A stretch of 63,937 nt of DNA from Monosiga brevicollis MX1 (taxonomy: Eukaryota; Opisthokonta; Choanoflagellata; Craspedida; Salpingoecidae): assembly GCF_000002865.3 (NCBI RefSeq), contig NW_001865061.1, positions 430,695-494,631 of the forward strand, given 5' to 3'. The notes beneath the pieces are model-generated. The model saw only the letters and a list, made by a program, of their open reading frames with translations, was not told the DNA's origin and did not search any database. Positions 1 to 16,433 of this stretch are shown here, piece by piece; position 1 is the stretch's first letter, and each line of letters starts with the position of its first letter. The position numbers and the translations under genes were made by a program.

Positions 1-636
<636 letters not shown>

Positions 637-2449
637 ATGGCCGAGCCAACGACACCCGACCCGCTAACGCGGCTGAACATGACGCCACGTCGGCGCGCTC
701 TTCCCAAACCTCCCGTGGCTCCCACCAGCATACCCTCTGGCGCTGCTCCTGCTCCTGCCCCTGCTCCTGCCAGCAGTGCCGTCACCAACACCAGCAGCAC
801 CATGACCTCGCCACCCCCATCGTCTCTCATTTCATTCCATTCAACCACCGAAGAGACCCCCATTCCCCCGGCCGTGCATGTTCATCCCAGCAGCACGTCT
901 CCGTCTGCGCTGCCCAACCTGCAGGATGTTCTCAACCACGTACAGGAATTGCAGATTGAGGGCCAGCTCGAGGAAGCCCGCCTCGTACTGGTCGAGGAAC
1001 TGGCCGAACTCCTGCCCGTGACGTTTTTCGAAGCCGATCCCGGTCACTCTACCGGTTCCCACGAAGCCGCCTCAGAAGAGACGCCAATGCCTGTCACCAC
1101 CATCAGCCCTGCTCTGACGGTTGCGGCGGAACTCGTCTCGGCTTCGCGAGCCGTTCGTGCTGTTCCCTTGTTGATTGAACTCGCGGCCATGGCCAGCGTC
1201 TTGAATGACCAAAATGCCTCCCTAACCAGTGCTACCCAAGCTTTGGCCCTTCTCAACGTCCATGAGGGCGTCTTGGATGCCGAAACGCTGACCATTCGGG
1301 CTCTCCGTCTTGTTGCCCGTGCCCATCTCAACCTGCGTCACCCTGAAATTGCCCTCAAGTTTCAGTCCGAAGCCGCCGAGCTCGCCCAAGGCGTCCTCGC
1401 CCCCAGCAACCCCGTCCTTGCACTCTGCCTCTTTGAGTTTGCCTCCATGTGCGAGCGCATGCGCAACATTAGTGAAAGTGTCATCTGGTATCGCAAAGCG
1501 CTGCAGCTGGTCCAAAAACACAACCCTGACCACGACGTGGCCCAACGCATTGTGCTTCGCCTCAACGCCCTTGGCCGACACCGCAGGTAGGCCTGCAAGA
1601 CCCCACACACACAACGCTACTGCTCGAGTAGTCAATGATGCTTCACCCCGTCCCCCTTCCATGTGAAATTAGTGTATCTCATCCCGACACGCATGTCTCT
1701 GCTATTGCAGGTCACGAAGCGGGACTAGCATGGCCCGATCACGCCGCTCCTCCCAAATCAATAGCGGCATGAACGTAAGCAGTAGTAGCGCCGTGCAAGT
1801 GGGCTCCTTGCCACCTGGATGGTCGGCCCATCGACACCGCGATGGCCGCGTCTTTTACGCCAACCACCATACCAAGCAAACCACGTGGGCTGACCCGCGA
1901 CTGCAAACGGAGCCCCTGCCACCCGGTTGGGAGGCGGCCTACGATCCTCACGGTCACAAATATTACATTGATCACAACACCAAGACCACGCACCGCTCCC
2001 TGCCACCCGCCTCGGGGGCCGTCTCACCAGCCAAGTCATCGCAAGAAGGAAACCGTCTTCGTCACAATAATTCCAACAGCTCCCTCATCTCCATGGACAG
2101 CGTCAATTCGTTTGTATCCTCCGTCTCAAGTCTCACGCGCAGTCTTTCCATGGCCTCCTTCAACTCGCTGTCCTCAGCCCGGGCGCTGTTAACGGGCGGT
2201 GGCTCCACGCCCCCTGCTCCTGGCCCGCGCGAGCTGGACAGCAGCTACAACGCAGATGCAGACCTGTCCATTGCCGAGGATGGTGAAGACTCCTTCATAT
2301 CCACTGATGACCCTGTTCAGAGTGCCAACGAGGCCTACGCCTCTGGTCCCGCAGACAATAACGTCACTACCATAACCCCATTGGTGTTTCCGATGCGGCG
2401 TGAATCTGTCGTCGTGGAAATGCTTGACTTGGCGGAGAATGAAGTTTAA
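637..2449 (+). CDS. Helical-repeat (TPR-like) protein with two C-terminal WW domains
   Basis: Two exons, 637-1586 and 1711-2449, give 562 residues. The intron is GTAGGC...TTGCAG, and the exon ends join as AG|G to keep the frame. The start is the first ATG in frame (ATGGCCGAG); an upstream TTG in the same frame was not used. Residues 1-100 are low complexity, rich in Pro, Ala, Ser and Thr. Residues ~105-316 are helical with a TPR-like feel (for example [12 protein letters not shown]), but no exact repeat family was assigned. WW1 (~349-380, LPPGW...TTWADP) has both tryptophans. WW2 (~386-418, LPPGW...KTTHRSLPP) has His where the second Trp is expected. The last ~140 residues are Ser-rich. WW domains bind proline-rich partners, so an adaptor role is inferred. 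The next gene is convergent, about 240 bp away. Confidence 0.85.
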
Positions 2450-2687
2450 TCCCCCGATCCTTTGTCCAAACGCCCCCATCTTAAAATGCTGGCCTCTCCC
2501 ACTTTGAGCAGCTGTGGTGGAAACAATCGCCGGCGTCTTGGACTCGATCGGTGCCCAATAGGTAGTAGCAAGGGCTGGCAAGGCCATGAGAAAAGTCATA
2601 ATTGAAGATTTGGAAAAAGAGACGTGCTCAAGGATGACAAAGGGGGCTGCCATCTGCCTAACGATCCAATTCCTGATTCTAGGTCAA

Positions 2688-3838
2688 TTAAAAGTCACTG
2701 AGGTTCAGATAGAGCGCGGCAGCAAAGCTTAGGAGCGAGGCCACTCCCGTCACCATTAAAAGGACCCGCAAAAGATTTTGTCGCGCCTCTGAGCCTGATG
2801 GTAGGTGTGTGAAGGCTGGCGCCGACGCAGTCCGAGAGGGAGCAAGCGCCACAGCGCGACGGCGTGAGGCAAAGCTGGCGAGCGAAAGGTCTGCACCACT
2901 TGAATTGATGGCCGAGTGCGTTGAGTAGCGGGATGCAGCATCGGCAGGATCGGACCATTCCGCCGTGGGTGGGGCATCCACCTCGGCAGCACGGGGCGAG
3001 GTATCAGGTGGCGACCCGACGGGCAATAGATTGTGCCGAGGAGCTGCACCCATAGGCTCCTCCTTTGATACCTCTGGCGTTGTTGCTTGAACATGCCAGT
3101 CCATAAGGCGCGGTCGCACAAGACCATTGCGTTGGTAGCTCGACGATGGTGTGCGCCGACGTCCGAAATCACCACCAGTGCTGTCCTGCTCACCTGCATC
3201 CTCCTCTCCGTCGCTCAGCAGTCCGCTGACCTGAGGTGACCTCTGTGTCAGGCCGAACGGAAAACAGTGAGTCGCACAAACGATCACCCAAAGGCGGGGC
3301 AATAGGCACGAGATGTCATGGGCCGAGCTTCGAACCGGCTTTGAGGGCAGAAACTGGCCCATTGCCATGGTAGTGGGAGAGCCTTCATCGACCTGTCCTG
3401 ATATCTTTGCCTGCTGATGGGGCAGTTTACCGTCAAGCGACCAATCAATGACAGCCAGCATGCATCGATCGACTATGCCATTGCAAGCGGTCCGTGTCAC
3501 AGCGCCCCCATGTTGACGCGAGCGCTGACCTGCACATTGTCTGAGTCGGTTGATGGAGGAGAGGCGGAAAGCACCCGAGTCACTTGCGCCTCGCTTTGAC
3601 GCGGCATTGGTTCCCAACGTCGGGTAGGTGATTGACCAAAGGAACCCAGGGAGTTGGAAGCACTGCTCGCACCCAGCGAGGTGTCGGTCCCGTCCGCGCC
3701 CGAGGCCAATGTTACGCTCGGACGCGACGCGCTTGTGAAAGAAGAGCCCGTGGGCCCAGCCAGCGTCGAGGGCAACGGCGCCCGCGTGCGCTGGGTGGAC
3801 CGTGAAGGACTCAGCCCGCGACGCGACCGCAAAGACAT
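2688..3838 (-). CDS. Putative tail-anchored membrane protein, Ser/Pro-rich (5' end uncertain)
   Basis: Read on the minus strand as exons 3838-3530, 3410-3336 and 3230-2688, all phase 0, giving at least 308 residues from the ATG at 3838. An upstream exon could join at the acceptor near 3930 (pyrimidine tract then CAG), so the N-terminus may be longer. Almost the whole protein is polar and low complexity (Ser, Pro, Arg, Ala). The last ~30 residues are a hydrophobic helix flanked by arginine, ending LYLNLSDF just before the TAA stop. That is the form of a C-terminal tail anchor facing the cytosol, typically ER or mitochondrial outer membrane. No family was recognised. Its 3' end converges on the WW-protein gene. 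Confidence 0.55.
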
Positions 3839-5035
3839 GCTCGCCGGTTTGCCCTCCACAACAAAAGCCTGCTCACCTGCGCTGCCACTTGATGCACCCA
3901 CACCTCTTGCCAGCGGGGTCGAAATCACTGACAGAGAGAGAGAGAGGGAGGAAAAAAAAGTTGAAAAAAACGCAGAGATCAAGATTGAGAATGAGATTTA
4001 GACAGAGATTACGCCGCAGGTCAAGACAGGAGCTTGCCTAAACATAAGCATGAAACAGAGATGTAAATGGAGTCAGAGACAAATTCAGAGACAGAGGCGG
4101 ATGCAGAGACAGAACAACAGTGCCACGTGCAAGCAAGCTCTTTTTCTCGTCTTTTTCTCGTCTTTTTCTCGTCTTTTTCTCGTCTTTTTTTTTCCGACGT
4201 AAGGAAGCAGTACAAGTGATTGCTGTTGCGAGTGGCGACGCTTTTGGCATTCGTTGCTGGTACCAAGCGCACAGGTGGTTCAACCTGCCGATTTGGTTCT
4301 AACTGGAGCTAACAAATCCATGCGTCAAGCGTCAAGCGTCCCGACTTGAGAATTTGAGGTGCACCCTATTCAAAGGGTCGAGGTCTTAGTAGCCGTCTTG
4401 TGATCATAGGACTTGGCATTCTGTTTGCGCTAAAATTACCCCGCAGCGAGACAGCTGGGGAGGCCAAGCCTGCACAAGGATCAAGGCCAGGACCTCCGTG
4501 TGTGCATTAATCTTCGTCATTTAAGACGGGTGGCTTCAAGAGCACCAGGGGAGCCCTTCAATTGGTTCTAAAAGGCGCTGTCCGGTCAAAATCAATTAAC
4601 ATGGTCAATTCTGCCAACTCTCCTAAAAACTTGAGAACCTGAACTAATGACTACTACATCATACGCCTAATCATTAGAGAAACTTGGTGCGCAACACGAT
4701 CCCAACAACTTTTCCTCCTCTGCATTGAGTCGAGTTCACGACTGCAACGTCGTGTACAACGGTCGATCACGGCCAGACATTCAACTAATGGCCCTAGCAG
4801 TACGTGACAAGCCAAGGAAGCACATGCGAGACGCAGATCAGGATGCATCGCAGCCAGACAGGACCTAACGGGGTTGTGCGGACTGACCGGTTGCAGTCCC
4901 TGGATCATCAAGCCCACGTCTTGCTGAACCGGTCGCTGTTGTTGGTGTTGTGGTGGTGGATGTGCCCTACATGACAAGTTCATTGTTGGGCCAGCTTGCA
5001 TGAGATCAAGTCCGCGCACGTCCACAAACACCAAA
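3839..5035. other. Interval between the tail-anchored gene and TTLL
   Basis: No convincing exon was found. Minus-strand frames here are short and interrupted. An 11-bp minisatellite lies at 4141-4184. The upstream exon or exons of the tail-anchored gene may be here but could not be placed. Confidence 0.4.
4141..4184. repeat. 11-bp minisatellite, unit TTTTTCTCGTC, 4 copies
   Basis: Four perfect tandem copies of TTTTTCTCGTC are followed by a short T run. The sequence is non-coding. Confidence 0.95.
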
Positions 5036-9938
<4,903 letters not shown>

Positions 9939-10694
9939 GCTTCAACGTGGCGAAGCAATGCAGAAGGAATCGTCGTGTCGTCTGGGGTTTCTGGGTAGCC
10001 AGAGCGGCCAGACTCAATGGCCCGTGCGCCCCGGCATTGCAGGTCTAACTCTGGAAGGTGCACGCTCACACTCTTTCAAGCGAGCTCGATGGGCGATGTG
10101 CTTGGGACTCTGTTGTGAAGGCCAGAGGCAGGCGGGGGGCGGGCAAAGTTGCTTGCTCGTTTGCACGAAAACCTTGCGATGCTTCAATCAAAGGCGACCA
10201 AATTGGAAAGCGGCCAAGTCCAAGGTCGAGAGCAAAGGGGATACGCAGTCTAGAGCCTAGCAATGGGCGAGCGAGCGACAAGTGGTGCGGCAGAGGGCGG
10301 GCGTTGGGGTCATTGGAAGCCGAACTCGATTTGCATGCGAGCTGACAAGAATTTGTTACTTGTTGTTGTTGTTGTTGTTGCTGTTCAAATTGTCCCGCCT
10401 GGAGACGCAAGCTGCAGGTGATCAAGGGCGGACGAAACGTGTGGAGGATAGAGGCAGAGATCAGACTTAGGAAGAGGAGGAGGAGGAGGCGGCGGCGGCG
10501 GGAGGGAGGGAGGGAGGGAGAAGACGAAGACGGTGACGGCACACCCAAAAAATCTGCAAAAAAAAAAAACCCTTGGTGATGATGCGAAAGTATTTTACTA
10601 AATATGGTTGTTAACCTCAAACTGGGGCGGTCTGGGGGGTAGTGTGGGCGATTGTTGTTGTGGCCAAAAGTATTTCGAATATACCAAGCTGATG
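9939..10694. other. 5' flank of TTLL / 3' flank of the next minus gene
   Basis: No supported CDS. A 211-codon open frame on the minus strand here is Ser/Pro/Leu/Arg-rich, includes a GTT-derived poly-Gln patch, and has no ATG context or homology I can recognise. It is more likely TTLL leader or promoter sequence. Confidence 0.45.
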
Positions 10695-12250
10695 TCAGCA
10701 TTTCGACTGATTGTCAGCAAATTTGTTCCAATTGTCAGCATGGCAACGAACCCAAAGGCTAGTCGCCCAAAGAGCATACTTCTTCCGAATCTGCGACATA
10801 AAGTCGTTTATGGACTGAAAGGGGAATAGCTTAGTACGTGCTCGAAAACTGCAACAAGTCGACATATATGTTCAAACGCAGGTTGCAGCGTCTTTGGCAT
10901 GGGTGCGACCCGGTCAATGTGTCTCGCTGGTCTGGTCTGGTCTGGTCTGGTCTGGTCTGATGGGTTGCATTCAGCGTGTGGTGCGGGACGCCGGTGAAAG
11001 AATTTGAGGGGCCTGACTGGTCCAATTCTTGAATCAGGAGGCCAAATCTTCAATCGAAGCAGGCGTAATGGCATCGCGTTGTGTGCCAAACCGAGTCCTG
11101 AACAGGACACTCGTGAGAGCTGTGCGGAATGCCCCAAGCACAGGCTGGTCTATGCTTCATGTTCAGCAGATTCTCTTGCCGACGACATCGGATGTTGGAC
11201 AGATACCGGGTCATAACGTCGAGAACATTCTCATCCTTCATCCTACCATGAAAAGTCTTGGGTCCGTTTGTTTCTGCGCAAAGTTTGGTCGCTGGGTTGG
11301 GGTCAGCTCGAATTCCAAACTCGACAATTGTCCAGACCGGGCAAGAGCATCCAAAAAATTGTGGTATCGGCCGCGTTGCACATGAGATCCAGGAAGAGGA
11401 GGTAAAGTGCCAGGCTGAGGTTGGTCGGGCAGCTACCGCTGGGAGAGGGCAAGAATCGCAACCACTGAATCCGATGTGAGATGATGATATTTGTTGTGCC
11501 TTTGATCGATGGTGTGCCTGCAGAAACCCTGACACTTGCCCCGAACACGGTGTGGCTGCTCTGCGCACACCGTGGTGTGCGATGTGTGTGAGAGAGTTGG
11601 AGATTTACTGTGTTCGAGCCCGAATGGCATTGACCGGCACGCACTCGCCAGGCACCACGTCTCGCACAAAGGCAGCGTTTACCTGGCCATCATCAATCCT
11701 CTCCCCCCCCTTTCTCATCCAGTCCCCCTCGCTCCTGACACTGGCACCGTGCCTTCGAGAGAAAGAGAGAGAGAGAGAGAGGCATGCATCATGAGGAAAG
11801 GAACATGAGGGACGAATCAGACGAAAACAACATACTTTGCACGAAACCCATAGCCATTGCGTGTCCAGGTATCGAAAAAACAACGTGTGGGATTCTTTCA
11901 AGCGAGGGGGGTACACGCTGATTTGTACCATGCTTGAGCGGACAGAAAGATAAAGCTTCGCAACTGCCGAGCATCTAAGATTCAAGGGATGCAAGATCAG
12001 ACTGTTCAGACTGTTGTGGTGATGAACCTTTATACTTTGTCCTCTTGTCTTGGATATCTTGTCGGTCGGCAGCCCGGATCAGTGCCACCGTGGCAGCGAC
12101 TCGCGAGCTGGATGCCGTTTGCTCCCTCAATGTCTCGCGCCGCTCTGCTGCTCTCCTTTCTTGCCACTGCCTTGACTCGTGGACTTTGACTCGTGGACTT
12201 TGCTCACCAGTAACATGATGCCACCGGACGCCAATCCTACAGGACCCCAC
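10695..12250 (-). CDS. Unrecognised multi-exon gene (exon chain not solved)
   Basis: Several minus-strand blocks look coding and are bounded by plausible splice signals. The terminal one (~10817-10695) follows CCCTTTCAG, reads SINDFMSQIRKKYALWATSL and ends NKFADNQSKC before a TGA. Upstream blocks are ~11260-11130 (contains DVMTRYLSNIRCRRQENLLN), ~11380-11240 (contains LARSGQLSSLEFELTPTQRP), ~11520-11440 (ends VVAILALSQR), ~11685-11600 (ends GECVPVNAIRARTQ) and ~12200-12000 (contains RQWQERRAAERRETLREQ). I could not join them in one consistent frame and recognise no domain. A (TCTGG)n repeat and a short (GA)n lie between the blocks. The span and the number of exons are guesses; some blocks may be chance frames. 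Confidence 0.3.
10926..10959. repeat. (TCTGG)n pentanucleotide repeat
   Basis: Six to seven tandem TCTGG units lie between candidate exons of the unrecognised minus-strand gene. Confidence 0.95.
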
Positions 12251-13042
12251 TCTTCCTGATGCTTCAGATTCAAGCGAACGTAAAACCCAACACGCACCAA
12301 AGCTGTTAGATTACAACTGCTATCGTTGGGATCAGCTGCTTGGGGGGAAGGGAGCGCGTTGTAGGACTGGCAGTATCACCTCAACCCGATAGAAAGAGTC
12401 AAATCAGCGAGGTTTTGTATACCCCCCACACGTGACAAACGAGCCCACACAAATGTTATGGGTTGGGCGAAACCCATCCACCCACAGATGGCAGTTGCCC
12501 CAACGCAACCCATTGTCTCTGTCCATGCCACAGGGCATTCTCTTCCTCTCTGACGATGATGCGCTATCCACCAAAGTCTCTGCTTTTCCTATGTTTTTGT
12601 CGCACTGAGTACGCGATTAAACCGCCATTCCTCTGACTCAAAGCCTCGAACAAAGCATGGTCTCTGAAAACCCTCTCTTTTCTCCCTCTCTCTCTCTCTC
12701 TCTCGCGCATGTCGTGACTTTTTGGCTCTTGGCGCACGGGCTTCAGGGCGGTTCAGGGCATTTTTTTCGGCATTTTCTTCTCTCTCACTCACTCTTGGAA
12801 CAGCACGGCAAGCCCGCCTGTCTGGCACGCTGCCCTTTTCCAGTCTCTTGCTCCAGTTGCAGTTGGCCCTGCTTGGTGTATTTTTTTGGCCTGGACATCA
12901 ACAACCAGAACTAGCATCAGTGTGTCCGCTGACATTGTGCTCGAGTCGCTGCAAGACCAGCCCGCCGCCGACCGTCCTTCCCCTCGGCCAGCCCGCCGCC
13001 TTTTTCGTCCAACGCGTCACAGTCACCACAGTCACCGTCACC
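12251..13042. other. Divergent intergenic region upstream of the guanylate cyclase gene
   Basis: No gene seen. It holds a short (CT)n near 12690 and pyrimidine-rich sequence before the cyclase start. The genes on both sides read away from it, so it may hold promoters for both. Confidence 0.5.
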
Positions 13043-13198
13043 ATGTACGGTTTCCTGCAGTCGGTAAGCCCCTTTTTTTTTTCTCCCGGCTTGTGGTCTG
13101 ACATTTGACGCCTTTTCGTTGGCACGCTACTGCCCCTTGGGGTGCGAGATGCTTGCGTGGTTCGGGCGCAGTTGGAAGCAGACCCAACCTCTTTTCGG

Positions 13199-13236
<38 letters not shown>

Positions 13237-15951
13237 ACTTGACCTTGCCGCCCTTGAGGAACGAACGACTCACCCCAACCCGACATGCTTGTACACTGTC
13301 TGGTCGTAGTCGTTGATCTCACTCCTCAAGCAGTATCCCGACTTTGAGGAGCGCATGCGCCAGATCAAAGACAGCCTGGGTACGTCCTGCCTCTTGCTCC
13401 CACCCACTCGTCCAGTTGCTGAATAAAATGAGCTGACCACGCCCATGCCGCTTGCCCTTCCTTACAGGCTATGAAGGCAACCTCGATGACTTTTTCCTCC
13501 ACTACGATGACACCACCTCCTTTTCCTTTCTTGGCAAAGTCGCTGAGGTGAGTCTTGGCCTGCCGCCGGGCGCCTGACGACACAAAGACAAAACGGGGAG
13601 GCCCCGAGCTCATCCGTATACCTGAGGCTGCAAACTTATCCCCCCGCTCCCCTTTTTGAAATGCTCGTGTTGGTTAGTCATTGGGCATGTCCCAGGAAGA
13701 GTGTTTGTCCAAGTCGGGCGAGCTCGCCCTCGATACCTTCATCTCCAACGGCTACATGCCCATCCTTCAGACCATGGGTCATGACTTTTTCACTTTTATC
13801 AACAGCCTCGATGCCATGCACGACAACTTTTTGGCCGCCTTTCCCAAGATGAAGATGCCTTCTTTCCGACCCCGTCGCAACGATGACGGCACAATGACCA
13901 TTCACTACTATTCCCGCCGCAAATTTCTTGCGCCCTACGCCATGAGCATGATCAAGGGTGTGGCCAAGGCCCTTTTTGACCTCGACATCCAGATCGAGCA
14001 CAGCATCAAAAAGGGGTACAACCGTGCCGATCACGATGAGTTTCTCATTACCGCCGGCCCGGAACTCTTCCCCCCAGAGGCCGAGGAAGACGCTGAGGAC
14101 ATTGCCAGCAACACCACGGTCTCCATGGATAGTGCTGCCATTGACCGGCTCTTCCCCTGGCATTTTGCCTTTGATGAGGAGCTCAAAATTGTGAGCATCG
14201 GCTCCCAGCTTCGCCGCCATCTCAACGCCAACCCCATCGGCTCAAAGCTTGCTGACATCATGGCCATCCAGCGCCCCTTGGAGGCCAAATACCGCTACGA
14301 CGACTTTCAACAGCGATGTACGGACACAGTTCTCGCCTGTTGTCTGGTGTCCAGCTCGGTACCTTGCCACCGCTCGCGCATGCTCACTCCGCTCCTTATT
14401 GATACTGCGCGGTCCTTCTTGCAGCTGGCAACCCATACCAATTGGCCCTGCATCGCGACGCTCAAGCTGACATCCAAATCGCCTCCCACTACGCTGCTAC
14501 AGATGACAACAGCGATGCCTGCAGCGTGGCAGCCAGTGAGCTCTCAAATGTAGGCTGCCCTTTCAGTGGTGGCCGCCGACGCAGCGATGAGTCTGCCATC
14601 AGCTCTATTGATCGCATGCAAGCCCTCCGCAACATGCCCCAGCGCATCATCCAGCTGCACGGCGAGTTTGTGGCCCTGCAAGAGGGTCAGCTCTTCTTTG
14701 CAGGCGCGCCTCTTTTGCGTGACGTCAAGCAACTCGATGCCCAAGGCATCACCATGAGTGACTTGCCCGTCCACAGCCACGCCAGCGAGATCCTCTACGC
14801 CTCGATGTTTCAGGCCATGTCCGCCAAGCGTGCCAACAAGGCCGACAAGGAGCTTCTCATGCTCAACAACAACCGCGACGAAGTTCGCCGCCAGCAGGAG
14901 ATTACGGCCAATCTCCTCCACAGCATTCTTCCACCCCGCATTGCCGATGCTCTTACCAAGGGTGAGACACCGCCGGCCGAGACGTTCCCGGCCACCACCA
15001 TCCTTTTCAGCGACATTGTTGGCTTTACAAGCATCTCCGGCTCTGTGCCACCCGAAGAGGTCATGGCCATGCTCAATGAGCTCTTTGCCAAGTTCGACGA
15101 CTTGACTCGCCTACACGGCGTGTACAAGGTTGAGACGGTGGGGGATGCCTACGTTGTCAGCTGTGGTGCCCCAGATCCCTGTGACAACCACGCCGAGCGC
15201 ATGTGCAACTTTGCCATTGACATGGTGCGCGTCGCCAGCTCGGTGATCTCGCCCCTCGACGGCGAACCACTCAAGATTCGGTGCGTACCATTCGCCTGGT
15301 TCACTCTCGCGCTCCTGGCCTTTGCCTTTCCCTGGCCATTCGGGTCACCTTCTGACTCACCTTGTCGCTCTTCCGCTCTCTTTTCTCAGATGTGGTCTGC
15401 ACAGCGGCACCGTCATGACGGGCTGCGTCGGCAACATGGAGTGCAAGCCTCGCTACTGTCTCTTTGGAGATACAGTCAACGTGGCCAGTCGCATGGAGTC
15501 GACTGGTCTGCCTGCTTCGATCCAAATCAGCTACCGCGTCATTCGTGCGCTGCCCGATGCATCCCAGTATAACATCATCACCCGTGGTCGCATCGCCATC
15601 AAGGGCAAGGGTACCATGAAGACATTTTTGCTCTTGGGCCATGCTGACTCTCTTGACCCACCTCTTTACCCCAAGCTCTCCAGCAACGAGCGGGAGGAGG
15701 AAGTCTGGAACCGCAACGGCAACAAGGAGCCAGTAGATGATGACAGCGACTCAGCCCGTGGTCCTAGCGACGCCCACCCTTCGGTTGTCGACATGGCCCG
15801 GTCTCTACGCGTCCGCAGTCCTAGCATGATGTTGAGCGAGAGCAACCTGCGTCGCATGAATCAAATCAACATGCGTGAGTCTATCAGCGTACCCAAGAAC
15901 CGTTGGCCTTCTCCCAAGGTGGTTGCTGACAACTTTGTGATTGCAGAATAA
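13043..15951 (+). CDS. Soluble guanylate cyclase, beta-type, heme-NO-binding
   Basis: Exons 13043-13063, 13310-13379, 13468-13547, 13678-14317, 14425-15280 and 15390-15951 give 742 residues with all phases consistent. It converts GTP to cGMP in the cytosol, with nitric oxide as the usual activator. Domains in order: HNOB/H-NOX (1 to ~185), starting MYGFLQ as in beta subunits; a HNOBA/PAS-like middle and a coiled-coil signalling helix (~400-450); a class III cyclase domain (~450-645); and a ~95-residue Ser/Arg-rich tail. The proximal heme histidine falls at H105 (SLDAMHDNF), and the YxSxR heme-propionate motif is Y134-S136-R138. The cyclase domain has both metal aspartates (D467, D511), guanine-selecting E507 and C579, and N586 and R590, so one chain carries a full catalytic set. 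Intron 1 contains a (CA)n. Family and chain are secure; whether it is a homodimer is inference. Confidence 0.95.
13200..13234. repeat. (CA)n microsatellite in guanylate cyclase intron 1
   Basis: About 17 CA units, intronic. Confidence 0.95.
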
Positions 15952-16050
15952 GTCCCATTGAATTGTGCCGTGGACAACCTGTCTTGTCTAGTTAAATTAC
16001 CGATGCCCCAATTGTTTGTTTCCCACGCCCTACTTTACTATGCGTCCACT

Positions 16051-16096
<46 letters not shown>

Positions 16097-16433
16097 CGTG
16101 CAGACCCTTTTTGTTGATGTGGTCCAACCTTGGATATTGCTGTGCGTTTGTTCTTCTCTAAGCGGCTTGTGTTTTATTGGCATGAATATGAAAAACTTTG
16201 CTTTCAATTGAGCTTGACCACGTCTGCCCAACCTCTATGTGTCATTCTTTCATCTGGTGAACCAACGATTGACCTTCCCCGATTTGCGCCATGTACGCAT
16301 GTATGAGGCAGGGATCTGAGTTGCAAACAGAGGGTTCGCCTTGATTGGTGCTGCCACTTATGAACATGCCAACACAAGCAGGGCAGCTCAAGAAGATTGC
16401 TGTTGGCATGCGGAACGACACACGACGCTTTGA
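15952..16433. other. Convergent 3' flank between cyclase and ArfGAP-like genes
   Basis: No gene seen. It contains a (TTG)n run at about 16051-16096 in the 3' flank of the cyclase gene. Confidence 0.6.
16051..16096. repeat. (TTG)n microsatellite
   Basis: About 15 TTG units downstream of the guanylate cyclase stop. Confidence 0.95.

Noticed and set aside
10066-10701. 211-codon minus-strand frame upstream of TTLL
   Set aside because: Low complexity with a repeat-derived Gln run and no splice link to the TTLL start. The TTLL ATG at 9938 stands on its own.
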